From JACVRW01 sp963757815 (lineage in GTDB: Bacteria > Actinomycetota > Thermoleophilia > Solirubrobacterales > Thermoleophilaceae), in the NCBI GenBank assembly GCA_963757815.1, contig CAVWSN010000035.1:124001-188000 (forward strand): a DNA stretch of 64,000 nt. The letters run 5' to 3'. The position numbers were made by a program, and so were the translations under genes. The notes below the pieces were generated by a model. The model made no database searches. It was given only the letters and a program-made list of their open reading frames with translations, and was not told the origin of the DNA. Of the stretch, positions 33,820 through 41,811 are shown one piece after another. Numbering within the stretch: position 1 is the stretch's first letter; each line of letters opens with the position of its first letter.

Positions 33820-34155
33820 ATGGCCGACCGCATGCGCAGGGTCAACGAGGCGGTCCGTGAGGTCGTCTCGGCAAGGATCGCCGAAGGCCTTCGGGACCCC
33901 CGCATAGGATTTGTCACCGTGACCGGCGTTGAAACAAGCCCCGACCTGCGCCACGCTCGCGTCTTCGTGAGCGTGCTCGGCAGCGACCAGGAACGCGCCG
34001 CGACGCTGGCGGGGCTCGACTCCGCGCACGGGGTCCTGCAGCAGTCGGTCGCCACCGAGCTGCGTCTAAAGCGGACGCCCTCGCTTCAGTTCGTCTTCGA
34101 CGAGTCGATAGACAGGGGAATGCGCATCACCGAGCTCCTGGACGACGAGCGATGA
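33820..34155 (+). CDS. rbfA: Ribosome-binding factor A
   Basis: 111-residue KH-fold protein needed for late 30S maturation and 16S rRNA 5' processing. RMRRVNEAVREVVSARIAEGLRDPRIGFVTVTGVETSPDLRHARVFVSV and LRLKRTPSLQFVFDESIDRGMRI are the typical helix-strand signatures. Starts at ATG after TAGCTAGG; overlaps the next gene's ATG by 4 bases. Position after infB and ylxP is conserved in actinobacteria and firmicutes. Confidence 0.95.
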   Translation: MADRMRRVNEAVREVVSARIAEGLRDPRIGFVTVTGVETSPDLRHARVFVSVLGSDQERAATLAGLDSAHGVLQQSVATELRLKRTPSLQFVFDESIDRGMRITELLDDER

Positions 34156-35144
34156 CCGTCACCACCGAGCACGACCAGGTTTTGCAGGAGCTCCGCCAGG
34201 CGGACAAGCTTCTGCTGACCACCCACGAGAACCCCGACGGCGACGCCCTCGGGTCGCTGCTCGCGATGCACCGCATGCTCGAGCAGCTCGGCAAGGACTC
34301 GCTGATGTTCATGTCGCCCGACGAGTTCCCGCTGCCCTGGGAGTACCGCGGCTTCTCGTTCGACGGGCTGGTCGGCGCACCGCCCGCGGACGTGTCCGAG
34401 CGAACGATCGTCTTCCTCGACTGCGGGAACATCGACCGCATGCCGGTCGACTTCCTGCAGGAGGACGGGCTCCACATCCTCAACATCGACCACCACCACG
34501 ACAACACCCGCTTCGGGACCGTGAACCTCGTCTGCCCGATCGCGTCCTGCACCGCCGAGATCGTCTGGCGGCTCTCGAAGGAGCTCGACGTGGAGATCAC
34601 GCCCGGGATCGCCGACGCGCTTTACGTCGGCCTCGTCACCGACACCGGGCGCTTCATGTACGAGAACACCTCGGCCGACGCGCACCGGATGGCAGCCGAG
34701 CTGATCGAGGCCGGCGTGCAGCCGCACCAGGTGTACCGGCGCCTGTGGGAGGACCTTCCGTTCCGGCGCCTGCAGCTCCTGCAGCGCGCGCTCGCGAGCG
34801 TCGAGCGCCACGACGACGGCGCGATCACGATCGCCCACCTCGTCAAGCGCGACTACGAGGAGACCGGCGCGCTCGAGACCGACTCCGAGGGCGTCGTCGA
34901 CCACATGCGCGCCGTCGAGGGCACGCGGGTGGCGGTGCTCGTCCGCGAGCTCCTGTCCGAGGACCGCGAGGGCATGCGCAAGGTGAGCCTGCGGGCCACC
35001 GACGGCAGCGTGGACGTGTCGAAGGTGGCGCGCGAGTTCGGCGGCGGCGGGCATCCGCAGGCGGCCGGCTTCTCGACCCCCGTTCCGTACCCGGAGCTCA
35101 TCGAGCGGCTCCGCGCCCAGGTCCGCCGGCAGCTTCACGGCTAG
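34152..35144 (+). CDS. nrnA: Bifunctional oligoribonuclease/PAP phosphatase (DHH-DHHA1)
   Basis: 330 residues. The DHH phosphoesterase motifs are TTHENPDGDALGSLLA, VFLDCGN, the diagnostic IDHHHDN and GLVTDTGRF. The C-terminal DHHA1 domain has KVSLRATDGSVDVSKVAREFGGGGHPQAAGF. NrnA degrades 2-5 nt RNAs and dephosphorylates 3'-phosphoadenosine 5'-phosphate, so it couples RNA turnover and sulfur assimilation. The stop codon overlaps the GTG of truB by one base, inside the ribosome maturation operon. Confidence 0.94.
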   Translation: MTVTTEHDQVLQELRQADKLLLTTHENPDGDALGSLLAMHRMLEQLGKDSLMFMSPDEFPLPWEYRGFSFDGLVGAPPADVSERTIVFLDCGNIDRMPVDFLQEDGLHILNIDHHHDNTRFGTVNLVCPIASCTAEIVWRLSKELDVEITPGIADALYVGLVTDTGRFMYENTSADAHRMAAELIEAGVQPHQVYRRLWEDLPFRRLQLLQRALASVERHDDGAITIAHLVKRDYEETGALETDSEGVVDHMRAVEGTRVAVLVRELLSEDREGMRKVSLRATDGSVDVSKVAREFGGGGHPQAAGFSTPVPYPELIERLRAQVRRQLHG

Positions 35145-35948
35145 TGGCGGCGCCCGACGGGGTCCTTCTCCACGCCAAGCGGGCGGGGATGACCTCGCAC
35201 GACGTGGTGGCGTCCGTGCGGCGCTCGCTGCCGCGCGGCACGAAGGTCGGGCACGCCGGCACCCTCGACCCGTTCGCGACGGGACTGCTGCTGGTGCTCG
35301 TGGGAAGGGCCACGCGGGCGCAGCGCCTGCTGATGGTGCTGCCGAAGACCTACCGCGCCGTCGCACGGCTCGGCTGGGTCTCGGACACGGGCGACCGCGA
35401 CGGCCGGCTCACACGGACGGGCCGGATGCCGGAGCGGCTCGCGATCCCCGTCGGGGAGCAGCTGCAGCGCCCGCCGGAGTACTCGGCGGTGCGCGTGGGA
35501 GGGAGGCGGGCCTACGAGCTGGCCCGCGGCGGCGAGCGGGTCGAGCTCGAGCCGCGGCGCGTCAACGTCCACCGGGCGGAGCTCCTATGGCACGAAGGCG
35601 AGCGCGCCGCGTTCGAGATCGAATGCTCCTCGGGAACCTACGTGCGCGCGCTGATCGCCGACCTCGGGGATGCGTACTGCGACGAGCTCGAGCGCACGGC
35701 GATCGGGCCCTTCCTGCTCGAGGACGCGGGCGAGCGCCTCATTCCGCCCGCCGAGGCCCTCGGGTTTCTGCCCGAGCGGCCGCTGTCGAGCGGAGGAGGC
35801 GGCGGCTGTCCGCCACGGGCGCCGCGTGGCGGCCACCGGCGCGGCGGCCGAGCCGCACGTGCGGCTCGTGCACGACGGCGAGCTGCTCGCGGTCGCCGAG
35901 CCGCGCGATGGTGAGCTGCAGCCCGTCATAGTGTTCGCGCCCGCATGA
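35144..35948 (+). CDS. truB: tRNA pseudouridine-55 synthase, one frameshift
   Basis: About 267 residues after correction. Makes the T-loop pseudouridine of tRNAs. GVLLHAKRAGMTSHDVVASVRR, catalytic Asp in VGHAGTLDPFATGLL, TYRAVARLGWVSDTGDRDG, RPPEYSAVRVGGRRAYELAR and CSSGTYVRALIADLG are all present. Near 35790 one extra base ends the frame early; past it EEAAAVRHGRRVAA and the PUA-like end DGELLAVAEPRDGELQPVIVF restore the normal C-terminus. GTG start overlaps the nrnA stop; the corrected stop overlaps the ribF ATG (ATGA), which supports the correction. Confidence 0.93.
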
Positions 35949-36856
35949 AGGTCGTCTCGCTACCCGACGTCGAGCCCGGCTCCGGCCCGCGGAGCGTCGC
36001 CATCGGCACCTTCGACGGCGTGCATCTCGGCCACCGCGAGGTGATCAAGGGATCGAGCACGGTGCTGACCTTCGATCCCCACCCGATCGCTGTGATCCAT
36101 CCCGAGGCGATGCCCAAGCTGATCAGCCCGTTTCCGATCAAGCGCGACCTGATCGCCCGCCTCGGCGTCGAGGAGCTCGTGATCATCCCCTTCGACCGCA
36201 GCTTCTCCGAGCGGAGTGCCGAGGAGTTCGTCCAGGACGTGCTGATCGGCCGCCTCGGCGCGGAGCAGGTCTCGGTCGGCGAGAACTTCCGCTTCGGCAA
36301 GGGGGCCAGGGGCACGGCCAAGTTCCTGCGCGGGCACTCCGAGTTCGACACGCGAATAGTCCCGCTCGTGGAGGCCGAGGGCGAGACGATCTCGTCCAGC
36401 CACATCCGCGGGCTGGTTGCCGCCGGCGAGGTCAAGGAGGCCGCCGAGTTCCTCGGCGACCCGTTCCTGTTCGAGGGCGAGATCGTGGAAGGAGACAAGC
36501 GCGGGCGCACGCTCGGGATGCCCACGGCGAACCTCGTCCCGGACGACCACTACGTCTGCCCGGGCCACGGCGTGTACGCGGCGTGGGCCCGTGTGCTGCC
36601 GGCGGCCTCGGTCCTGCCCGCCGCCGTCAACGTTGGCGTGCGCCCGACCTTCGAGACGGGCCGCGGCCTGCTCGTCGAGGCGCACCTGATCGGCTTCGAT
36701 GCCGACATCTACGGAGAGACGCTGCGCATCGCCTTCCTCGAACGCCTCCGAGGGGAGAAGCGCTTCGACTCCGTCGACGAGCTCGTGCTGCAGATGCACC
36801 GCGACGTCGAGGATGCGCTCGAGATCTCCGGGCGCTTGACGGGCCCGGTTACCTGA
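35945..36856 (+). CDS. ribF: Riboflavin kinase/FMN adenylyltransferase
   Basis: 303-residue bifunctional enzyme that makes FMN and FAD. The N-terminal nucleotidyltransferase has SVAIGTFDGVHLGHREVI (HxGH), TFDPHP, and the ISSSHIRGLVAAGEVKEAA helix. The C-terminal kinase has GDKRGRTLGMPTANLVPDDHYVCPGHGVYAAW and AVNVGVRPTF, ending with LRGEKRFDSVDELVLQM. Complete, with no frame problems. Last gene of the rimP-ribF run; its final 8 bases overlap the end of a convergent minus-strand gene. Confidence 0.96.
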   Translation: MKVVSLPDVEPGSGPRSVAIGTFDGVHLGHREVIKGSSTVLTFDPHPIAVIHPEAMPKLISPFPIKRDLIARLGVEELVIIPFDRSFSERSAEEFVQDVLIGRLGAEQVSVGENFRFGKGARGTAKFLRGHSEFDTRIVPLVEAEGETISSSHIRGLVAAGEVKEAAEFLGDPFLFEGEIVEGDKRGRTLGMPTANLVPDDHYVCPGHGVYAAWARVLPAASVLPAAVNVGVRPTFETGRGLLVEAHLIGFDADIYGETLRIAFLERLRGEKRFDSVDELVLQMHRDVEDALEISGRLTGPVT

Positions 36857-37547
36857 ACCGCCCCGGGAACTGGGCCGCGATCCCGTCGCTGAGCATGTCC
36901 GCCATCGCGAGGATCTGACGATGAACGCGGTCGTAAGCGCGGATGTCGGCACGGTGATCGCCCGAGAGGTGGGCGACCGCCTCGGCCAGGGTGAGGTCGA
37001 GGTGCGAACGCATCATCGAGCGCATCTCGCGGCGGGGCCAATGGCGTGGGTTCGCCGCATTCAGGAAATCCGCGATCTCACGGGCGTTGCGGTACCACGC
37101 GCCGCTATGGCGCTCGACGGCGGCCTGATCGCCCGCCTTCGCCGCCAGCACCAGATCGGCGGCGACGAGGATGTGCTCGCGGAGCAGCGAGGTGAGCCGC
37201 GCGCCGGCGGCGCGACCGTAGAACGGCTTGATCGCATCGCCGATGTCCTTCTGGTTTCGGAGCAGGCGCTGCGTGGTGGCGGGGGCGTCGGGCAGGTCGG
37301 CGGCGGCGCTGACGATAAACAGCCGCGTCCACGTGATGTGGTCCTCCCAGAGACGGCGCATCTCGTCGTGCAGCGCGAGTCGCGGCTCGCTCATACCGCG
37401 CTGCGCGGCCGAATCGGCGTGCTCGACGGAACCCTGGGCTGAAGGTCCGCCGGTCAGAGCCAGGGCGAGAACGGCGCTCGCCGTTGCCACGAGTGCTGCA
37501 AGCGACAGACTCGAACGGCGTCGGTTGATGTTTGCGTGAGTGCTCAT
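36849..37547 (-). CDS. Exported all-helical protein of a sigma/anti-sigma operon
   Basis: 232 residues. A basic NINRRRSS stretch precedes a hydrophobic segment (LSLAALVATASAVLALALTGG), a Sec or weak Tat signal. The mature part is a helical bundle: LHDEMRRLWEDHITWTRLFIVSAAADLPD, TQRLLRNQKDIGDAIKPFYG, LTSLLREHILVAADLVLAAKAGD, MMRSHLDLTLAEAVAHLSGDH. The pattern H-x-x-W-T-R-x-x-I with spaced His/Glu in several helices might bind a metal, but this is inference. It is the third gene of an operon after an ECF-like sigma factor and a zinc-binding anti-sigma factor, and so a likely target or sensor of it. Confidence 0.75.
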   Translation of the reverse strand: MSTHANINRRRSSLSLAALVATASAVLALALTGGPSAQGSVEHADSAAQRGMSEPRLALHDEMRRLWEDHITWTRLFIVSAAADLPDAPATTQRLLRNQKDIGDAIKPFYGRAAGARLTSLLREHILVAADLVLAAKAGDQAAVERHSGAWYRNAREIADFLNAANPRHWPRREMRSMMRSHLDLTLAEAVAHLSGDHRADIRAYDRVHRQILAMADMLSDGIAAQFPGRFR

Positions 37548-37591
37548 ACCGGGCTTAGCGCCCACGCGACGGGATTTCTTACGCGAGTGCT

Positions 37592-37831
37592 CTACTCGGC
37601 TTCTCGCCCGCCTTCTCGCACGAGGTCGCGGAGGCTTTCGTAGTCCTCGTGGCAGGCGGGACAGCCCTCGAGATGCGCGCGCATCCCCGGGATCCGGTCG
37701 TCGGCCGGCGCGTCTTGGAGCTCGAGCTCGACGTACTCGTCGAGCTTCTCGAAGCACTCGTCACACAGAAGCTCCGGTTCGGCGGGTCCAAGCAGTCTGT
37801 TGAGAGCGTTGGTGTCTTTCCGCGTGTTCAT
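37592..37831 (-). CDS. Zinc-finger anti-sigma factor (short, soluble)
   Basis: 79 residues. MRAHLEGCPACHEDYESLRDL has the H-x3-C-x2-C signature of the ZAS (zf-HC2) anti-sigma domain, and an upstream ECFEKLDEYVELEL segment supplies the first helix, also with CDEC cysteines. There is no membrane helix, so it would act as a soluble, possibly redox- or metal-responsive, anti-sigma factor. It begins 12 bases after the corrected stop of the sigma gene, which it probably sequesters, and precedes the exported helical protein. Confidence 0.82.
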   Translation of the reverse strand: MNTRKDTNALNRLLGPAEPELLCDECFEKLDEYVELELQDAPADDRIPGMRAHLEGCPACHEDYESLRDLVREGGREAE

Positions 37832-37843
37832 GGTGCTATTCCG

Positions 37844-38501
37844 CTAGCTCGAGTCGAGCGTGAATCCCCTCTCGGCGAGCTCCGAGCGCAGCTTTCGGCG
37901 CGCGTCGTGAAGCGTCTTGTAGAGCGCGCCGCGTGTCGTGCCCAGCCGCGCCGGCGAGCACGTCGATCGGCACGCCGTTCAGCGTGAGCGCGACGAGTAC
38001 CCCGCGCTGGTGCTCTGTCAGGCAGCCGTCGATCGCCTGCGAGAGCGCCTGAAGAAGTTCGCCGGTCTCGCTTTGGCTTTGCGGGCTCTGCCCGGCGTCG
38101 GCCATCAGCGGCCAGGCCTCCGGCTCGAGCATCACCTCGCGTTCCTGCCAGGCGCGTCGGCGCAGGCGCACCCCGGCCTCCAGCAGCGCGAACTTGTAGG
38201 CCCAGGTGGTGAACCGGCTCGCGCCGCGAAAGTCGCCCAGCTTGGCGAGCACTGCGACGAGGGCGTCGTCCGCGGCCTGCAGCGCGATGTCGTCCAGCTC
38301 CTCGCCACGGACCTGCGATAGCCCCGCGCGCCGGCGGGAGACCTCGAAGCGGGCCGCCCGCAGCAGCAGGTCGTGCAACCGCCCTACCGCCGCGTCGCGC
38401 TCCGCACCCGTTGCGCGCAGGGCCCGGAGCCACTCCCGCGACTCGGATCGAGCCGAATCGGGCTGACTCGTCGTCGCGCTGGTCGCCAGGCGCGGGCTCA
38501 T
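37844..38501 (-). CDS. ECF-type sigma factor, one frameshift
   Basis: About 218 residues after removing one extra base near 37953. Region 2: AVGRLHDLLLRAARFEV, ELDDIALQAADDALVAVLAKLGDFRGASRFTTWAYKFALLEAG. Region 4: LTEHQRGVLVALTLNGVPIDVLAARLGTTRGALYKTLHDARRKLRSEL (read across the correction). Without the correction the recognition helix is lost and the frame runs to 37836, abutting the anti-sigma gene. Followed by a ZAS anti-sigma factor and an exported protein, a standard autoregulated operon. The trigger is unknown. Confidence 0.85.
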
Positions 38502-38552
38502 CCCCGGCCCGAGCGTAACAGTCGGCGGCTCGCCAAACCGAGTGTCGCGTTC

Positions 38553-39807
38553 TTACCCGGATCGCTGCACGCCGCCTTTCTCGTCGAGCGCGAGCGCCTC
38601 GAGCGGGAGGTCCGGATCCGCCAGGCGCCGGTCGTCGACGGCAACGCGATCGGTGATGAGACGCTTGATGGAGTCGGTTGCGTCCCACACGTTGACGTTC
38701 ATGCCGGCAACGACGCGATCCTCCACGATCCAGAACGCGATGAACTCTCGCGTGGCGGGATCGCCGCGGAAGACCACCCGGTCCCAGCTGCGCGCGAAGC
38801 CCGTGTACTCCATTCCGACGTCGTACTGGTCGGAGAAGAAGTACGGCAGGCGCTCGTAGGCGCTCTCCTCGCCCAGCATGTTGCGGGCTGCCGCCGGGCC
38901 CTGGTTGAGCGCGTTGGCCCAGTGCTCGACGCGGATGCGCTCGCCGTAGAAGGGGTGCTGGGCGTTCGCGACGTCGCCGGCGGCGAACACGCCGGGAACG
39001 CTGGTCTCGAGGCGCTCATCGACGAGCACGCCGTTGTCGACCGCGAGACCCGCCCGCTCGGCCAGCCCGGTGCGCGGCCGTACGCCGATGCCCACGACGA
39101 CGAAGTCGCACTCGAGCTCGCGCCCGTCGCTGGTCCGGACACGCTCGACCTCCGTGCTTCCCTCGAAGGCCTCGACGCCGGTTCCCATCAGCATCTGCAC
39201 GCCGTGGTCCGCGTGGATGTCGCGGTAGACGGCGCCCAGCTCGGTGCCCAGCACGCGCTCGAGCGGGACCGTGAGTGGGTCCAGCACGGTGACCTCGAGG
39301 CCGCGCTGGCGGGCCGAGGCGGCTACCTCGGCGCCGATCCAGCCCGCTCCGACGACGACGACCCGGCCGCCCCGGTCCAGTCTGGCGCGCAGGGCGTCGG
39401 AGTCCCGGACGCTGCGCAGGTAGAGCACGCCCTCCAGCTCGGCTCCCGGAATCGACAACCGGCGCGGCTCGGCGCCCATGGTGAGGAGGAGTCGGTCGTA
39501 GCGCAGCCGTTCGCCGCCGTCGAGCTCGAGCTCGTCCGCCCGACGTATCGAGGCCGTCCACCGTGCGGCCCAGGCGCAGCTCGATGTCGTGCTCGGCGTA
39601 GAACCCATCCGGATGGACGTAGACCTTCTCGCGGCCCACCTCACCGCGCAGGTAGTCCTTCGACAGCGGCGGCCGCTCGTAGGGCCGCTCGCCCTCGGCG
39701 CCGACCAGCACCAGGCGCCCGTCGAAGCCCTCCTCGCGAAGCGTCTCGGCTGCCTTCGCGCCGGCGAGACTGGCGCCGACGATCACGAACGTCCTGTCAC
39801 TGGTCAT
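38553..39807 (-). CDS. FAD-dependent NAD(P)H:ferredoxin reductase, one frameshift
   Basis: About 417 residues after correcting one extra base near 39540. N-terminal FAD motif FVIVGASLAGAKAAETLREEGFDG, ERPYERPPLSKDYL, NAD motif VVVVGAGWIGAEVAASARQRGLEVTVLD, second FAD motif VPGVFAAGDVAN and a C-terminal reductase domain. The match is to the BphA4/rubredoxin-ferredoxin reductase family, which passes electrons from NADH to ferredoxins of oxygenases or P450s. No ferredoxin gene is close. Its start overlaps the end of folE by 11 bases, so both are probably on one mRNA. Confidence 0.88.
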
Positions 39808-40438
39808 GCGAGCCGCCGCTGGCCAGGGCCAGGAACTCCTGGCGCGTGCGCGCGTCGTCGCGGACCACGCCGCGCAACGCCGAGGTCACGGTCTTCGCGC
39901 CGAGCTTCTGCACGCCGCGTAGCGACATGCACAGATGCTCCGCTTCCATCAGGACGCCAACCCCCTTTGGTTGGAGCTCACGCTGGAGCCAGTCGGCGAT
40001 CTGCGTGGTCAGTCGCTCCTGGATCTGCAGGTCACGACTGAAGTACTCGACGACGCGGCCGAGCTTGCTGAGGCCGATGATCCGTTCGCCGGGCAGATAG
40101 GCGATGTGCGCCATCCCCTGAAACGGGAGCAGGTGATGCATGCACAGCGAGTGGAAGGGGATCGCGCGCGCGACGATCAACTCGTCGTAACCGTCATCGT
40201 TGGGAAACGTGGTCGCGCGAAACGGCTTTGGCGAGAGCAGCTCCGCATAGGCGGCGGCGACCCGGCGAGGGGTCTCCTCCAAAGGCCCGCCGTCAACGTC
40301 GGCGCCGACGGCGGTGAGCAGGTCGCGAGCCGCGCGTTCCACGGCGGCGTGGTCAAAGTGGCGTGAATGGGTATCGGCGTCGGGCGGCGCTGCCAATGCG
40401 AGGGCGGAGCCGCCGTCTTCGTTCGCGTTCATGGTCAT
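39797..40438 (-). CDS. folE: GTP cyclohydrolase I
   Basis: 213 residues; opens GTP to dihydroneopterin triphosphate, first step of folate. Zinc and catalytic residues are C99, H101 and H102 in SLCMHHLLPFQGMAHIAYLPG and C170 in EAEHLCMSLRGVQKLG; ETPRRVAAAYAELLSP and RVVEYFSRDLQIQERLT are further signatures. The 25-residue N-terminal extension is low-complexity; a second ATG two codons in is equally possible. Divergent from rpsO with 72 bases between. Confidence 0.95.
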   Translation of the reverse strand: MTMNANEDGGSALALAAPPDADTHSRHFDHAAVERAARDLLTAVGADVDGGPLEETPRRVAAAYAELLSPKPFRATTFPNDDGYDELIVARAIPFHSLCMHHLLPFQGMAHIAYLPGERIIGLSKLGRVVEYFSRDLQIQERLTTQIADWLQRELQPKGVGVLMEAEHLCMSLRGVQKLGAKTVTSALRGVVRDDARTRQEFLALASGGSHDQ

Positions 40439-40510
40439 GTTCGGTTTGCGTCGCGAGCCCCGGGGTTCTTACCTGGCCTCCGCCCGACTGCTGCTACGGT
40501 TTTCCGCCGA

Positions 40511-40780
40511 ATGTCACTGACCGCAGAGGCAAAGCGCGAGATCGTCGCCAAGCATGGCCGGGGGGATGCCGACACCGGCTCCACCGAGGTCCAGGTGGCG
40601 CTCCTCACCGCGCGCATCAACGAGCTGACCGAGCACCTTCGCGAGCACAAGAAGGACCACCACTCGCGCCGCGGGCTGCTGATGCTGGTCGGCAAGCGCC
40701 GCCGCCTGCTCAAGTACCTCCAGAAGTCGGATATCGACCGCTACCGGTCGCTGATCCAGGAGCTCGGTCTCCGCCGATGA
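40511..40780 (+). CDS. rpsO: 30S ribosomal protein S15
   Basis: 89 residues; binds the central domain of 16S rRNA and forms bridge B4. GDTGS-like motif appears as GRGDADTGSTEVQVALLTARINELTEHL, followed by HKKDHHSRRGLLMLVGKRRRLLKYL. TACGGT at 40495-40500 is a -10-like box 10 bases before the ATG, and no ribosome-binding site is visible, so the mRNA may be leaderless. Its stop overlaps the ATG of a peroxiredoxin gene, an unusual partner: pnp, the common neighbour, lies one kilobase on. Confidence 0.96.
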   Translation: MSLTAEAKREIVAKHGRGDADTGSTEVQVALLTARINELTEHLREHKKDHHSRRGLLMLVGKRRRLLKYLQKSDIDRYRSLIQELGLRR

Positions 40781-41238
40781 TCCAGGCCGGCTCTCCGGCG
40801 CCGGACTTCACGCTTCCAGACCAGGACGGAAACCAGGTCTCGCTGGCCGATTACCGCGGGCGTACCGTGGTGCTCGTCTTCTACCCGGCGGACTTCAGCC
40901 CGGTTTGCACGGACCAGCTGAGCGTCTACCAGGAGGTGCTGGGCGAGCTCGGCGAACGCGGCGCGACCCTCATCGGTATTTCCGTCGACGGGTCGTTCTG
41001 CCACCAGGCCTTCCGTGACCATCTCAACCTGACCATCCCGCTGCTGGCCGACTTCCATCCGAAGGGCGGGGTGTCGCGCGCGTACGGTGTCTGGTCCGAG
41101 GAGCACGGGGTCTCGGGAAGGGCGCTGGTGATGGTCGGGCCCGACGGCCGCGTGGACTGGTCCCACCTGTCTCCGCCGCTCGAGGTGCCGGGCGCCAACC
41201 TCATCTTTGACGCACTGGAGCAGCGCACCCCCGCCTGA
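40777..41238 (+). CDS. Peroxiredoxin (AhpC/TSA family, AhpE/BCP-like)
   Basis: 153 residues. Thioredoxin-fold peroxidase with peroxidatic C44 in FYPADFSPVCTDQLSVYQ and a second cysteine C75 in SVDGSFCHQAF, which could resolve the disulfide; the P-x3-[ST]-x2-C motif is kept (PADFSPVC). Reduces hydrogen or alkyl peroxides. Coupled to rpsO by an ATGA overlap, and its end overlaps a DsbA-like gene by 32 bases, so ribosomal protein S15 and two thiol proteins share an mRNA. Confidence 0.92.
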   Translation: MIQAGSPAPDFTLPDQDGNQVSLADYRGRTVVLVFYPADFSPVCTDQLSVYQEVLGELGERGATLIGISVDGSFCHQAFRDHLNLTIPLLADFHPKGGVSRAYGVWSEEHGVSGRALVMVGPDGRVDWSHLSPPLEVPGANLIFDALEQRTPA

Positions 41239-41710
41239 GCCCGGTCCGGACGACCACGTCCGCGGCTCGGGCCCGGTCGTGATCGAGTACGCCGATCTCG
41301 AGTGCCCGTACTGCGCGAGGGCGCACCTGATCCTGAAGGAGCTGCCGGTACAGCGGGTGTTCCGTCACTTTCCGGTCGTCTCGAAGCATCCGCGCGCACG
41401 CGTGCTGAGCGCGGCGGCGGAGGCCGCCGGCCTGCAGGGGCGGTTCTGGGAGATGCACGACTCGCTGCTCGAAGACCAGGGCCACCTCGACGACCCGCAT
41501 CTATGGCGACGGGCGCAGGACTTCGGCCTCGACCTCGAGCGCTTCGAGGCCGACCGGCGCTCGGCCGCGGTCGCGGAGCGCGTGGAGCGCGACTTCCGCG
41601 GCGGCATCCGGGCCGGCGTCACGACCACGCCCACCCAGTTCGTCGCGGGCGAGGCCCACCCCGGCGTGCCGGGCGAGCGCCTGCTGGCGGCGCTGCATCT
41701 GGCGCCCTGA
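41207..41710 (+). CDS. DsbA-like thioredoxin-fold protein, cytoplasmic
   Basis: 167 residues from TTG. The Thioredoxin_4 family pattern is VVIEYADLECPYCARAHLILKELP with the active C33-P-Y-C36, KHPRARVLSAAAEAAGLQGRFWEMHD, and the cis-proline loop VTTTPTQFVAGE. There is no signal peptide, unlike the thioredoxin-fold protein at 46 kb, so it would work in the cytoplasm, perhaps reducing the adjacent peroxiredoxin. The start within the peroxiredoxin gene is approximate; other TTG/GTG codons are possible. Confidence 0.85.
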   Translation: MTHWSSAPPPEPGPDDHVRGSGPVVIEYADLECPYCARAHLILKELPVQRVFRHFPVVSKHPRARVLSAAAEAAGLQGRFWEMHDSLLEDQGHLDDPHLWRRAQDFGLDLERFEADRRSAAVAERVERDFRGGIRAGVTTTPTQFVAGEAHPGVPGERLLAALHLAP

Positions 41711-41742
41711 GCGGAAAGCGAGAGCGGGCCCACTGCTAGCCT

Positions 41743-41798
41743 TGCCCGGGTTCGCAAAGGAACGTATGAAAGAAGCCATGCCGCCAACCGGAGGCGGC
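41743..41798 (+). promoter_or_regulatory. pnp promoter and leader hairpin
   Basis: TTGCCC (41743-41748), 16 bases, TATGAA (41765-41770) is a fair promoter. The leader then has GCCGCC-AACCGGA-GGCGGC (41780-41798), a 6-bp hairpin directly before the ribosome-binding site AAAGGA. PNPase mRNAs are often autoregulated at such 5' hairpins; that role is inferred here. Confidence 0.55.
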
Positions 41799-41811
41799 TG
41801 AAAGGAAACAC

